Below are positions 8,170 through 17,458 of a DNA stretch of 64,000 nt, in pieces. The notes beneath the pieces are model-generated. The model searched no databases, was not told the origin of the DNA, and was given only the letters and a program-made list of their open reading frames with translations. A program made the translations under genes and the position numbers. Origin of the DNA: Nostoc sp. S13. GTDB lineage: Bacteria; Cyanobacteriota; Cyanobacteriia; Cyanobacteriales; Nostocaceae. The DNA is taken from the NCBI RefSeq assembly GCF_029379315.1, contig NZ_JAQYWQ010000015.1, positions 19,116 to 83,115 on the forward strand, read 5' to 3'. How positions within the stretch are numbered: position 1 is the first letter of the stretch; every line of letters starts with the position of its first letter.

Positions 8170-10329
8170 ATGCTGAACATTCCCCAACTACTGGCAACTG
8201 AAATAAACCTCAAACCCCATCAGGTGCAAAACGCGCTGGAACTTTTGGCGGAGGGTGCAACAATTCCCTTTATTGCACGTTACCGCAAAGAGCGCACGGA
8301 TGAGATGAATGAAGTGCAACTACGTGAACTGGCTGATCGATATACTTATTTAACAGAACTGGAAGAACGAAAATCGGTGATTTTAAGTGCGATCGCTCAA
8401 CAAGGTAAACTTACAGATGAACTCAAAGCCAAAATCTCATCCTGCTTACAAAAAACCGAACTTGAGGATTTATACTTACCTTATCGACCAAAGCGTCGCA
8501 CCCGCGCCACCATCGCCAGAGAAAAAGGACTCGAACCACTGGCGGAGTTCATCAAGTCGCTAAATGTCAAAAATGCTGCAACGGCTTCCCTGGAGGAAGA
8601 AGCGGCTAAGTATATTTCCCAAACCAAGGGAGTAAAAACAGCAGAAGAAGCGCTCAAAGGTGCTGCTGATATTTTGGCGGAAGAAGTAGCTGAAAAAGCT
8701 GAGTTACGGGCTTATATCCGTGACTACCTTTTAGAAGAAGGGGTATTTGTCTCCCGCATCAAAGATGATTATCCCGAAGGTACAACCAAATTTGAGATGT
8801 ACCGTAACTATCAAATTAGGGTAAAAAATATTGCGCCCCACAATATGTTGGCGTTGTGTCGGGGTGAAACTGAGAAAGTATTAAGCTTTGAAATTGCTTT
8901 TGATGAGGATACGGTACTTTACTATCTTGAGTCGCAAGAAATTAAAACCAAAGTTCGGACAATTCGGGATTTTTATCAGTCAATGCTGAAAGATGCATTC
9001 AACCGTTTGATGAAAGTCTCTCTTATGGGAGAAGTAATTTCTGAGAAGAAAGTTTATGCAGACATGGAATCAATTAAGACATTTGAAACTAATCTGCGGG
9101 AGTTACTACTGTCTGCACCAGCAGGAATGAAACCAACGCTGGCCATAGACCCTGGATTTAGAACTGGGTGTAAGGTTGCAGTCCTCGACCAAACTGGGAA
9201 ATTTTTGGAATACCAAGCAGTATTTCCCCATCAAGCGGCTGAACAACGACTCAAAGCAGCACAAACTGTCAAAAATCTGATTGAAAAGTACAAAATTGAG
9301 TTAATCGCCATCGGTAACGGTACAGCGTCCCGCGAGACAGAGGAATTTGTCACACAAGTATTGCAAAGTATAGAACGCAAACCAGTTAAGGTAATGGTGA
9401 ATGAGTCTGGCGCATCTATATATTCTGCGAGTACTGTGGCGCTGGAAGAATTTCCCGATTTAGATATTACCGTGCGCGGCGCTATTAGCATCGGTCGCCG
9501 TTTACAAGATCCCTTAGCAGAATTGGTGAAAATTGATCCCAAATCCATTGGTGTAGGACAATATCAGCACGATGTCGATCAGAAGTTGTTGAAAAAGAAA
9601 TTGGATGACACTATAGAAAGCTGCGTTAATTACGTCGGCGTAGACTTAAACACCGCCTCCAAAGAACTTTTGACTTCCGTCTCTGGAATTACGGCAACAG
9701 TTGCCAATAATATTGTTGTCTATCGCAACCAGTATGGAGCCTTTAAAAATCGCCGACAACTTTTAAAAGTTCCCAAATTGGGGCCAAAGGCTTTTGAACA
9801 AGCAGCAGGTTTTCTGCGGATTCGCGGCGGTGACAACCCATTAGATAATACAGCAGTGCATCCAGAGAGTTATTCTGTAGTAGAAGCGATCGCATCTGAT
9901 CTAAATGTGCCATTAAATCAGGTGACACAAATTGCCGAAAAACTCAAAAAGACCAACCTGAAGAAATACGTTACCGATAGCGTTGGCGAACCCACACTAC
10001 GCGACATCCTCAGCGAACTGGAAAAACCAGGTAGAGATCCTCGTGCTGAATTTAAGTATGCCACCTTCAAAGAAGGAATTAAGGAAATCAGGGATTTAAA
10101 GGTGGGAATGGAACTAGAGGGAATCGTGACGAACGTCGCCAACTTCGGCGCCTTCGTTGATATTGGCGTACATCAAGATGGTTTAGTGCATATATCCCAA
10201 CTTGCTGATAGATTTGTAGACGATCCCAACAAAGTTGTCAAAGTTGCACAAGTAGTTAAAGTGCAGGTGTTAGAAATCAATGAGAAACTCAAGCGGATTA
10301 GTTTGTCGATGAAAGCAGTTAAACAGTAA
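8170..10329 (+). CDS. tex: Tex-family S1 RNA-binding transcription accessory protein
   Basis: The 719-residue protein has the full Tex order: an N-terminal helical domain (PQLLATEINLKPHQVQNALEL), a YqgF-like RNase H fold with AIDPGFRTGCKVAVLD near 326-341, helix-hairpin-helix repeats (LLTSVSGITATVANNIV, about 497-560) and a C-terminal S1 domain (VTNVANFGAFVDIGVHQDG, about 650-717). Tex binds nucleic acids and influences transcription and stress tolerance. Several HIP1 octamers occur in the gene. It appears monocistronic. Confidence 0.95.
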   Translation: MLNIPQLLATEINLKPHQVQNALELLAEGATIPFIARYRKERTDEMNEVQLRELADRYTYLTELEERKSVILSAIAQQGKLTDELKAKISSCLQKTELEDLYLPYRPKRRTRATIAREKGLEPLAEFIKSLNVKNAATASLEEEAAKYISQTKGVKTAEEALKGAADILAEEVAEKAELRAYIRDYLLEEGVFVSRIKDDYPEGTTKFEMYRNYQIRVKNIAPHNMLALCRGETEKVLSFEIAFDEDTVLYYLESQEIKTKVRTIRDFYQSMLKDAFNRLMKVSLMGEVISEKKVYADMESIKTFETNLRELLLSAPAGMKPTLAIDPGFRTGCKVAVLDQTGKFLEYQAVFPHQAAEQRLKAAQTVKNLIEKYKIELIAIGNGTASRETEEFVTQVLQSIERKPVKVMVNESGASIYSASTVALEEFPDLDITVRGAISIGRRLQDPLAELVKIDPKSIGVGQYQHDVDQKLLKKKLDDTIESCVNYVGVDLNTASKELLTSVSGITATVANNIVVYRNQYGAFKNRRQLLKVPKLGPKAFEQAAGFLRIRGGDNPLDNTAVHPESYSVVEAIASDLNVPLNQVTQIAEKLKKTNLKKYVTDSVGEPTLRDILSELEKPGRDPRAEFKYATFKEGIKEIRDLKVGMELEGIVTNVANFGAFVDIGVHQDGLVHISQLADRFVDDPNKVVKVAQVVKVQVLEINEKLKRISLSMKAVKQ

Positions 10330-10546
10330 ATCTCAGTATAAATACGAAGAATGCATCTAAACAAGCAGACCTAGAGATGTTAAATCTGTCTACTGCCACT
10401 GGAGAAATAGACCTGAAGTATTTGGATTAATCAGGTTTCTGTATGTGGAGCGAGCCAAGTTATACATATTACCAACCAGGTGAGCAAAAACGCTTAAAGT
10501 AAACGAAGTACGTGAGTGTAGATTAAACTTCGTCATTTATCTCGTA

Positions 10547-10749
10547 TCTCGTTCCCAGTCTCCGACTGGGAATGCCTGATTAGAGGCTCTGCCTCCAGTC
10601 AGAATGTTAGACATCTCCGAAAAAGAATGTAGAGACGCGAAATTTCGTGTCTCTACAAGGGTTCTAGATAACGCATATTTAATTTCACCAGATGTCTATT
10701 GAATCAGATACTCAATGAATGCGTTAAGAGTCTGGGACTGGGAACGAGA
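10547..10749. repeat. Inverted-repeat element with ends TCTCGTTCCCAGTC
   Basis: The 14-bp sequence TCTCGTTCCCAGTC at 10547-10560 recurs as its exact complement at 10736-10749, so the stretch is bounded by perfect terminal inverted repeats. A second small element (10608-10698) has inserted into it. The same 14-mer, with one mismatch in one arm, forms the hairpin at 63762-63792, so this is a dispersed family. Confidence 0.7.
10608..10698 (+). mobile_element. 91-bp MITE with TAGACATCT ends, copy 1
   Basis: The element begins TAGACATCT and ends AGATGTCTA. A second copy in opposite orientation at 37965-38055 has the same 91-bp length and differs at two positions only. The centre is a long palindrome (GTAGAGACGCGAAATTTCG and its complement). 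TA at both ends fits insertion by an IS630/Tc1-type transposase acting in trans. Confidence 0.85.
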
Positions 10750-10835
10750 AAAGCCTGATCAAGCTAGGTTTTTAGGACTTGTGTGTACACCGTAGGCTTG
10801 CTCTTAGGGGGTTGGGGGTGGGGTTCAGTACCTAC

Positions 10836-12119
10836 TCAACCGAGAACCGCTATAAGTGGTAACTTTATCTGGAACGTCGAGCCTTTACCCTCATTGCTCA
10901 TCACATGAATGTGACCGCCGTGAGCCTGGACAATTTGTTGAACGATCGCTAATCCTAACCCAAATCCGCCGCTTTCTCTGGCACGTTCTGTGTCAACCCG
11001 GTAAAAGCGATCAAAAATGTAAGGTAAATCTGCCTCTGGAATTCCAATTCCAGTATCGATGACCTGAATTACTGCCCGATCTGGGTGAGGTTCTAAGCGT
11101 AACCAAACAGTTCCACCAGATGGAGTGTAATTGCAGGCGTTGTTGAGTAAGTTTTCAACAGCTAGCCGCAGCAAATCGGGGTCAGCCCACAACTCAATAG
11201 GTTGTTCTGGTAAATGGTTGATCAACTTGATCGACGCTTTTGCAGCTTGAGTATTGTAATAAATAGCTAAATTCTCTAGCAAGCTATTAAGATTAACCTT
11301 TTTGAGAGATTCGGGAGTTAATTGTCCCTGATGTCGAGCCAACAGCAGTAGGTTATTGACCAAGGTACTCATCGACTTGGCGCTATCGATGATGTTCTCC
11401 ACTGAGGGATGGATTTGGGGATAGTCTGCTGCCATTAGTAACCCAACTTGGGCATTGGTCAAAATTGCAGAAAGGGGCGATCGCAACTCATGGGAAGCAT
11501 CTGATGTAAAGCGTTGCAGTTGATTATAGGCTTGCTGAACTGGTTGCATGGCTATGCCACCGAGTACCCAACCTGTAAGCCCAATTAATCCCAGCGCTAC
11601 AGGTACAGCCAGCGTCAACATTAACTGAAATTGTCTGAGATCGTTTTGAGTCTCTGTAAGTGGGATAGCTACTTGAAGATAGCCGATCACCGAATTTCCT
11701 CCTTGAACAGGTAGCGTGACTTGACGCAGCCAAAGCGCCTCGTTTGTAAGAGGGTCAACGGACTTAATCGTGAGAAACTCAGATGCTATTTCTAACTGTT
11801 CTGGAGGTGGAGTCCCAAAAAACCGCTTAAGTTTACCTTCAGGGTCATACCAGCGAACATAAACCAGTTCAATATCAGCGGGGTGAGAACCACTACCCAA
11901 TAAGGGTATATTGCTCAGATCGACTTGTTTTTGTTTTTGATACAGCCGATACTGCGAACTGGCTGCCATTAGCTCTGCTCTTTTATAAAGCAGCTGATCT
12001 AATGCTTTGAGCTTGTCTTTTACCTCAAGATTATAAATGACTCCAGCAAAGAGAATCAGAATGCACCCCATTGAAAGGGTAAACCAACGAGCTAAGTTAC
12101 GACGACTGCGGTTAAACAC
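10836..12119 (-). CDS. rppB: Sensor histidine kinase, RppB-like
   Basis: This 427-residue membrane kinase has helices at about 12-30 and 166-188 enclosing a roughly 135-residue extracytoplasmic domain. The phosphoacceptor is His210 in [18 protein letters not shown]-binding boxes follow: [14 protein letters not shown] (N), [21 protein letters not shown] (G1/F) and [12 protein letters not shown] (G2). It resembles the cyanobacterial RppB/NrsS sensors; the stimulus is not readable. The response regulator lies upstream on the same strand, 185 bases away, an unusually wide gap that contains an inverted-repeat element. Confidence 0.9.
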   Translation of the reverse strand: MFNRSRRNLARWFTLSMGCILILFAGVIYNLEVKDKLKALDQLLYKRAELMAASSQYRLYQKQKQVDLSNIPLLGSGSHPADIELVYVRWYDPEGKLKRFFGTPPPEQLEIASEFLTIKSVDPLTNEALWLRQVTLPVQGGNSVIGYLQVAIPLTETQNDLRQFQLMLTLAVPVALGLIGLTGWVLGGIAMQPVQQAYNQLQRFTSDASHELRSPLSAILTNAQVGLLMAADYPQIHPSVENIIDSAKSMSTLVNNLLLLARHQGQLTPESLKKVNLNSLLENLAIYYNTQAAKASIKLINHLPEQPIELWADPDLLRLAVENLLNNACNYTPSGGTVWLRLEPHPDRAVIQVIDTGIGIPEADLPYIFDRFYRVDTERARESGGFGLGLAIVQQIVQAHGGHIHVMSNEGKGSTFQIKLPLIAVLG

Positions 12120-12183
12120 AACTCATACTAATTCGTAATTACAAGACTTTTCAAGTAATTGAACTATACTAAGCTGTCGCGCA

Positions 12184-12257
12184 TTTAATTTGCACAACTA
12201 GGGCGGGCAAGATGCCCACCCCACAAGAGATTCATTTTTTTGAGGATGCAAATTAAA
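12184..12257. repeat. 74-bp inverted-repeat element between the two-component genes
   Basis: The ends TTTAATTTGCA (12184-12194) and TGCAAATTAAA (12247-12257) are perfect 11-bp inverted repeats. The core (12201-12226) is identical to one arm of the hairpin in the 123-bp element at 17795-17917. It lies in the 185-base gap between regulator and kinase, where its secondary structure could lower kinase expression. Confidence 0.7.
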
Positions 12258-12304
12258 AGATTTTTAGCTTACTGCCTACTCTTTGTCCCAGCCATGATCA
12301 AATT

Positions 12305-12985
12305 TCAAGATGGTTCTGGAGGGTTGAGGCGATAGCCCATGCCGTAAACAGTTTCAATCCAATCGGCTGCTGCTAATGTTTGCAAACGTTGGCGAAGTTT
12401 ACGAACTAGAACGGTGATTGCATTGCTTTCTGGCTCACTACCCCACTCCCATACAGCTTGTTCAATCTGGTTACGAGTCAGGACTTGCTTAGGATGACGC
12501 ATGAAGTACTCTAACAACTGAAACTCTTGGCTGGAAAGGGATACAATCGCCCCTTGTCGCTCCAAAATTAGTGTATCGAGATGAAGTTGCAGGTCTAGCA
12601 AGCGGAGGATGTCCCCTTGCCAGAGAGGCGATCGCCTCCTCAATGCCCGCACCCGCGCCATGAACTCTATAATATCAATTGGTTTGACTAGGTAGTCATC
12701 TGCTCCCGCATCTAATCCTATGACTTTATCAGGTGTAGTATCTTTTGCCGTAATCATTAATATAGGAGCTGTTTTTCCCGCCGCCCGATACTGTTGACAC
12801 AAACTCACTCCACTAATCCGAGGTAACATCCAATCCAAAATCAGCAGATCATATTCTTTTTCAGCCAAAAGCCATTGAGCGGTTTCACCATCCTTGACAC
12901 CATCGACGCTGTGTCCAGCCTGAGAAAGAACCGTTTGCAGCGGCATTAATTGCTTTGGATCATCCTCTACCAGTAAGATTTTCAT
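12305..12985 (-). CDS. rppA: OmpR-family response regulator, RppA-like
   Basis: The receiver domain (about 1-118) has the acidic pocket in VEDDPKQ, the phosphorylated Asp51 in LLILDWMLP, a Thr in ITAKDTTPD and the Lys in LVKPIDIIE. The C-terminal winged helix (about 125-222) ends in the OmpR-type VRKLRQRLQ...GYRLNPP. A GTG codon precedes the ATG; I chose the ATG at 12985 because the receiver strand MKILLVEDD begins there. It is the upstream partner of the RppB-like kinase. Confidence 0.9.
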   Translation of the reverse strand: MKILLVEDDPKQLMPLQTVLSQAGHSVDGVKDGETAQWLLAEKEYDLLILDWMLPRISGVSLCQQYRAAGKTAPILMITAKDTTPDKVIGLDAGADDYLVKPIDIIEFMARVRALRRRSPLWQGDILRLLDLQLHLDTLILERQGAIVSLSSQEFQLLEYFMRHPKQVLTRNQIEQAVWEWGSEPESNAITVLVRKLRQRLQTLAAADWIETVYGMGYRLNPPEPS

Positions 12986-13129
12986 CACCTTTATACACTT
13001 GTGCTTGTTTAAAATAATGTATGTATTGAAGCAATTTCAACGTCTTTCATTAGTCAGATTTCAGGGGATTGTCTACCCCTTTAGGATATACATGAAGTGT
13101 GACCTAGCAAAATCAGAAGCAGGTGTAGT

Positions 13130-13516
13130 GTGTGGCGTATTAGTAAACGTTGGATGCAAGGGCTGGGATTAGAGTTTTGGTTGCCTCTACCACTGATAGC
13201 GGTTGTGTTTTGGCTTGGCTGTAGTTTCCTAGCTGCTCAAGAGTTAAGCCGACCCTACTCCACGAAGAAAAAACTTCAGTCAGATACTCAACTTGAAGCA
13301 CGGGTATCAGTCAATGTGTTGCTGATTAACGCCGCCGTCAACCGAACTAAGAGAATTACCCAGGTAGAAGTGGAAACAGCAGACCCAATCTTGAAGCGAT
13401 TGGAATTAGAACTTCCAACGATAGAATTTAGCCAAATAGAAACAACAATTGCCCAAGAACTAGGTCTACCCCGTGAGGATGTTAGAAAGTTAGTGCGCTA
13501 TGAAGTTGTTGACTAA
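13130..13516 (+). CDS. Conserved hypothetical protein with one N-terminal membrane segment
   Basis: The 128-residue frame starts with GTG at 13130. A membrane segment (about 15-36, FWLPLPLIAVVFWLGCSFLAA) is followed by a soluble domain with regularly spaced charged residues (VEVETADPILKRLELELP, then ETTIAQELGLPREDVRKLVRYEVVD). I do not recognise a named family. It diverges from the two-component pair with 144 bases between start codons, so they may share a regulatory region. Confidence 0.7.
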   Translation: MWRISKRWMQGLGLEFWLPLPLIAVVFWLGCSFLAAQELSRPYSTKKKLQSDTQLEARVSVNVLLINAAVNRTKRITQVEVETADPILKRLELELPTIEFSQIETTIAQELGLPREDVRKLVRYEVVD

Positions 13517-13584
13517 TATTGATGGTATCTTGCGCGGTCACACTATCCAGGGCGACATTAAGCAGCATCGAATCAGGCAAATGC

Positions 13585-13827
13585 CTACACGATTTTTATT
13601 GGGACTCCAAAAACTAAAACCCTACTAATTAATCCTAGATTTCTTTTAAATAAAGTTCTATCAATATCTAAAACATTGATGTATAACCCCAGTGCGATCG
13701 CGGTATTCATCAGTTCTTCAAGATAGGGAATGCTTTTGGCATTGATGCCAAACCAAACTGCAAACCAATGAGCTGCAAATCCCAACCTAAGTGACAGAAT
13801 ACCTAACTTAAGCAGCATTTTTGTCAC
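13585..13827 (-). pseudogene. Short membrane-protein fragment, possibly a truncated cation/proton antiporter
   Basis: The 80-residue frame has two hydrophobic stretches and ends NLGLISRVLVFGVPIKIV. The segment ALGLYINVLDIDRTLFKRNLG resembles the inter-helix region of CPA-type antiporters, where several hundred more residues would follow. Here the frame stops at once. Its start abuts IS4 transposase debris. I read it as a remnant created by rearrangement; a free-standing small protein cannot be excluded. Confidence 0.4.
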
Positions 13828-13849
13828 CTCAGTAGAAACGTAACCGTTC

Positions 13850-14068
13850 AGCGGGTAGAAAGAATGTCAACACCTACTGCCCAATACCTCACCACTAAGT
13901 GAGATGGTAAAGCACGTTTTCGCTCTTCACCTGCTTTTGCTTTAGCAATCGCTTGTTCTAATCACATCAGATGGAATTGTGGTGGTTTCTAAGGCTTTAA
14001 GCACTGTACTTAATTCGATGACAAGGGATATCAGTGAGAATTCGCCACCGTTGCATTATTACCGAACG
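13850..14068 (-). pseudogene. IS4-family transposase remnant, N-terminal domain
   Basis: Two minus-strand frames offset by one base read GEFSLISLVIELSTVLKALE followed by TTTIPSDVI, and then EQAIAKAKAGEERKRALPSHLVV. Together they match the N-terminal domain of IS4-type transposases. A one-base frameshift lies near 13958, and similarity stops after LVV, where about 300 or more residues should follow. The open frame on the opposite strand (13979-14203) is a shadow of this remnant. Confidence 0.65.
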
Positions 14069-14124
14069 CACACTGAAGACAAAGCTAAGTTTACAGGCTT
14101 TTTGGTCTTAACCGAACCGTATTG

Positions 14125-14199
14125 GGCGACTATGTATCTCACTTTCTGCCCTGCTAGCAACTCTCAACAGGTGATGCTAGCAGTTGACTTGAAAAAACG
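14125..14199 (+). repeat. 75-bp direct repeat, left copy flanking the GH32 gene
   Basis: The sequence beginning GGCGACTATGTATCTCAC matches 16582-16656 at 69 of 75 positions in the same orientation. This copy lies just upstream of the IS4 transposase remnant, so it is probably part of an insertion-sequence end. Confidence 0.8.
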
Positions 14200-14377
14200 C
14201 TAATAGTAATGTTCTTGCATGAATGGAGCGTCATGGAAAGCGGAAAAGTGTTATTTTTTGTTTACTCCATTAAATGCTTACCATGAAAATTTAATATATA
14301 TGTAATGCATCCACTTACTTGCGTCAAAGTGGTGAAGTTTCAGCTGGAATTGCAGGGATATTCTTTGGAGAAGAGCG

Positions 14378-16471
14378 ATGAAGGTGCGTACTGTTTCTGT
14401 ACTCTATGCGACCGCGGCTTTGTTGATTTTTCCCGTTCCTGCTCGGTCTGCGATCGAAAAGGTTGTTGGAGGTGGTAGTGTTCATCAGGGTGAAACACGC
14501 CGTATTACTGTGGTCGGAGATGGGATCGATTTTGCGACTTCGGTCGCTTCCTCGGATGCACGGATTAGTGTCAGGCTTCTCAGTAAGAAAGGACTTGCAC
14601 AGGGCAGAGCAAAAGGGCAGATTTTACTGGAAGTTGCTGTTCCCCTCGATGTCCCTAAAGATCAGAACTTTAACCTGACGGTTAAAATAGCCCCAAACCT
14701 TTATTACTCCAAGGGAGGTTCTGAAACGGTTCGGCTGAATGTGCAGGAATATCCTAACAGTTCATGGAGACCTTTCTTTCATTTTGCTCCTTCATGGGGA
14801 TGGATGAATGATCCGAACGGTCTTGTCTACGTAAACGGGACATACCATCTCTATTATCAGGCAATTCCATTCTCCCGGGATCTTAATGGTCAACTAAACT
14901 GGGGACATGCAGTTAGCACCGATCTGGTTCACTGGTCTCAGCGCAGAGACGCGATGTTCAGTCCGTCAATGGATCTCCTTCCAAGTAGCGATGATCAGAA
15001 TCAAGTCTGGTCTCCTTTCTCGGGGTCTGCGGTGACTGTTAGTGGTGAGGCAGCAAGACAGCTCCCCTGCGACTGCTCAAACCTTTGTGTTGCTTCTATA
15101 TTCACCAAGAACACTGCTATTATCTCACTCCAGGATCAGTGGCTTGCGGCTAGCTGCAATGGAGGCGAGTCCTTTAAAGCACCGGAGAGTGTGTTGCCTA
15201 ACTTGACACCTCCTAAGCCAGATTTTCGAGATCCGAAGGTATTCCCCTATAAGGGACGCTGGATTATGGTGTTAGCGGTTGGAGATAAAGCCGAGCTTTA
15301 CGGGTCTGCGAATCTGAGACAATGGCACCTCCTTTCTTCTATCCCCCTCTACAGCAGCTTCACCACTTTAGGTCCTTTCGTCGAAACCCCAGATTTGTTT
15401 GAGTTACCGATCAGCAATTCGGGGACGAACCAGACCAAGTGGATACTGACCTACAGCGAAGGTTTCCTTCCGCCTGTGGTATGCCAGGGTCTTCGAGACA
15501 GTACTGAAATGCCGCTCACTGACCCCAAACTCAAAAAGGACTGTGAAAGATCCCGAAAATTTACGTCACGTAGCTTCTATATCGTCGGCGAATTTGATGG
15601 GAAGCAGTTCAAGCAGGAGTCACAGCCTCGACCTATAGATTTTGGCTCAGATTTTTATGCGCCTCAAACCTGGTCTGGCACTCCAGGACGACGCATCCTG
15701 GCTGGCTGGCAAAATAATTGGCATTACGCCCACCAAACTCCAACAACGCCGTGGCGAGGACAATTGAGCATTCCGCGAGACCTGGGGTTGATGAGAGATT
15801 CTGACACCTATTGGTTGACTCAAACTCCGGTTCAAGAACTAGCGCTTCTGAGAAATTCTGCACTTGGGCGTGTGACTCGGCTGCGGGATAAACCCTTGAC
15901 TAACAGGACACCAGAGGAGTTGAAGAATTTTCGTTCCACTGCATTCGATGCTGACCTAGCAATTGATGTTGCTGGTTTGCCCAAAGTGAACTCTGAAATC
16001 AAGATTCATCTTCGAGCGGGTAATACAGGGCAAGGAATGGTGTTGGCATGGCGACGTACTGGTTCCGACAAAGGAGAGTTATCACTAACGCGCTCTGCTT
16101 CTGAAGCGGGTGGATCGACTTCAGAATTAAAACAACAAGAGTCTGGGTTTATCGGTAAATGGTTGTCTGTCTCTCTTCCTTTTGCAGCATCCACAATTCA
16201 GAGACTCGTATCAAACTTCAGGAATGCCCAACCCAATGAAAGCTCGCAGATCACTCAGGTGCCTGTTGTGACACGTGGCACGAATAATAGCCTCTTAAAA
16301 CTTCGGATTCTCGTGGATCGAAGTTCGGTAGAAGTGTTTGCGGGCGATGGACGAGTAGTGTTAAGTAGTTTATTCTTTCCTAATTCAGCCAATAAAGAGT
16401 TCAAGCTGTATGCAACAGGGGGAAATGCAAAGATAGTGAGCTTGGTTATATACCCGTTCAGTAATGACTGA
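14378..16471 (+). CDS. Secreted GH32 glycoside hydrolase (levanase/invertase type)
   Basis: This 697-residue protein has a signal peptide (residues 1-25, cut near ARSA) and an N-terminal beta-rich domain to about 125. The five-bladed GH32 propeller follows, with WMNDPNG (nucleophile Asp145), FRDPKV (Asp285) and FVETPDLFELP (acid/base Glu336), then a C-terminal beta-sandwich (about 520-697). Such enzymes hydrolyse beta-fructosides such as levan, inulin or sucrose outside the cytoplasm. The usual ECP motif reads ETP here. A Cys-rich insert (LPCDCSNLCVASIF, 229-242) is unusual. The gene looks richer in G+C than its neighbours, has no complete HIP1 octamer in 2.1 kb, and lies between direct repeats beside transposase debris, all of which suggest transfer. 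Confidence 0.92.
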   Translation: MKVRTVSVLYATAALLIFPVPARSAIEKVVGGGSVHQGETRRITVVGDGIDFATSVASSDARISVRLLSKKGLAQGRAKGQILLEVAVPLDVPKDQNFNLTVKIAPNLYYSKGGSETVRLNVQEYPNSSWRPFFHFAPSWGWMNDPNGLVYVNGTYHLYYQAIPFSRDLNGQLNWGHAVSTDLVHWSQRRDAMFSPSMDLLPSSDDQNQVWSPFSGSAVTVSGEAARQLPCDCSNLCVASIFTKNTAIISLQDQWLAASCNGGESFKAPESVLPNLTPPKPDFRDPKVFPYKGRWIMVLAVGDKAELYGSANLRQWHLLSSIPLYSSFTTLGPFVETPDLFELPISNSGTNQTKWILTYSEGFLPPVVCQGLRDSTEMPLTDPKLKKDCERSRKFTSRSFYIVGEFDGKQFKQESQPRPIDFGSDFYAPQTWSGTPGRRILAGWQNNWHYAHQTPTTPWRGQLSIPRDLGLMRDSDTYWLTQTPVQELALLRNSALGRVTRLRDKPLTNRTPEELKNFRSTAFDADLAIDVAGLPKVNSEIKIHLRAGNTGQGMVLAWRRTGSDKGELSLTRSASEAGGSTSELKQQESGFIGKWLSVSLPFAASTIQRLVSNFRNAQPNESSQITQVPVVTRGTNNSLLKLRILVDRSSVEVFAGDGRVVLSSLFFPNSANKEFKLYATGGNAKIVSLVIYPFSND

Positions 16472-16969
16472 TGATTTCAGATAACGACTGCAAACTAATC
16501 AACCATCAGTGCGTAGACGCATTCGCGGAGCGTCTCGTAGAGAAGCGGCTTGTCGCCAGACATCGCTTTATTGATGTTCTAGGCAACTATGTATCTCACT
16601 CCCTGCCCTGCTGTCAACTCTCAACAGGTGATGCTAGCAGTTGACTTGAAAAAGCGATTTAGCGCGATGGTCGCTTTGCATTCCCCGAAGGGGTTCTCGA
16701 AGAGTACCGCCGCAAGCATCGCAAATATAATCTTCATTTGCCTTCCTATATATGCTTCATTGTTGTCAAAAACTTCCAAGACTTTGCCCTGCGTACCCTA
16801 ATTCACCAGTTCTAAATTTTTTATCTCCAGATTGCCAAGTTAAGGCTTGAGAGCAACTTAGAAGTTACCTTGCTTATTTTTGTTTCTTACTTGCGCCCAA
16901 TTTTATAAGCAAATCCCTGATTAATTATTAGTACGCCCCATCAAATCTTTCATAATTTGGGGATTCAGG
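16472..16969. other. Intergenic region with dispersed repeats
   Basis: A palindromic 'gcgtagacgcattcgcggagcgtctcgtagagaagcggc'-type repeat lies at about 16509-16566, followed by the right copy of the 75-bp direct repeat. A plus-strand frame at 16699-16812 (EYRRKHRKYNLHLPSYICF...) has no recognised family and may be gene debris. Confidence 0.5.
16582..16656 (+). repeat. 75-bp direct repeat, right copy flanking the GH32 gene
   Basis: This is the second copy of the sequence at 14125-14199, in the same orientation, with six differences. No transposase remnant is recognisable beside this copy. Confidence 0.8.
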
Positions 16970-17458
16970 CTAGACTTGTGCATTTAATGAAGTAGTCGTA
17001 GTTTGATTAATGCGTTCTGCCTTGGTTTTCAATGTTTGGTTCATCGCTTCAAACCCTTGGCGAACATCAATATTTAATCGACGAGCCAGCAGAGGTACTA
17101 GTAAGCCCTGGAAAGATGCTTGCTGAATGAAGCGGACGCGTAGGCGTAGCCCGTCGTAGATATCGCTTGCTAATGGTTCAATGATAAAGCTATGTTCACC
17201 GTCAAATAGTCCTGGGCTCAAAAAATGCCCTAACCAGCGCAATTTGCGATTAGGTTCTACCGTAATCACAGTCGGTCGAAAGGTCATAATATCTGTACCT
17301 GGAGGCTGAAAGTGAACGGTTAGCTGTGCCCCTTCACTCAGCGAGCCACTAATTTGACGAATAAACAGATTCCAATGTGGAAAACTGGCAAAATCAGTGA
17401 GTAAGTTCCAGACCTGCTTATCGGATGCTTGAATTTCGATTTCAGTGTAGATTTTCAT
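16970..17458 (-). CDS. SRPBCC (START/polyketide cyclase-like) domain protein
   Basis: The 162-residue protein begins MKIYTEIEIQASDKQVWNLL, the first strand and helix of the SRPBCC fold, with the following signature FPHWNLFIRQISGSL. Later strands (TVEPNRKLRWLGHFLSPGLFDGEHSF) complete the helix-grip barrel, and the C-terminal helix contains RQGFEAMNQTLKTKAERI. Proteins of this fold bind hydrophobic ligands; the ligand here is unknown. The gene stands alone. Confidence 0.8.
   Translation of the reverse strand: MKIYTEIEIQASDKQVWNLLTDFASFPHWNLFIRQISGSLSEGAQLTVHFQPPGTDIMTFRPTVITVEPNRKLRWLGHFLSPGLFDGEHSFIIEPLASDIYDGLRLRVRFIQQASFQGLLVPLLARRLNIDVRQGFEAMNQTLKTKAERINQTTTTSLNAQV

Larger units (their letters stand above)
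10330..10835. other. Repeat-filled intergenic region
   Basis: No gene is seen. The stretch holds an outer inverted-repeat element (10547-10749) with a 91-bp element nested inside it (10608-10698), both listed separately. Confidence 0.7.

Noticed and set aside
10629..10657. Intrinsic terminator for tex or the kinase gene
   Set aside because: The palindrome is the centre of the 91-bp element and recurs at 38009-38037, so it is part of a mobile repeat.
13979..14203. 74-codon plus-strand open frame
   Set aside because: It runs antisense over the IS4 transposase remnant and through the 75-bp direct repeat, so it is a shadow frame.
16589..16801. 70-codon plus-strand open frame after the GH32 gene
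   Set aside because: It begins inside the right copy of the direct repeat, in the same phase as the shadow at 13979, and has no start signal.
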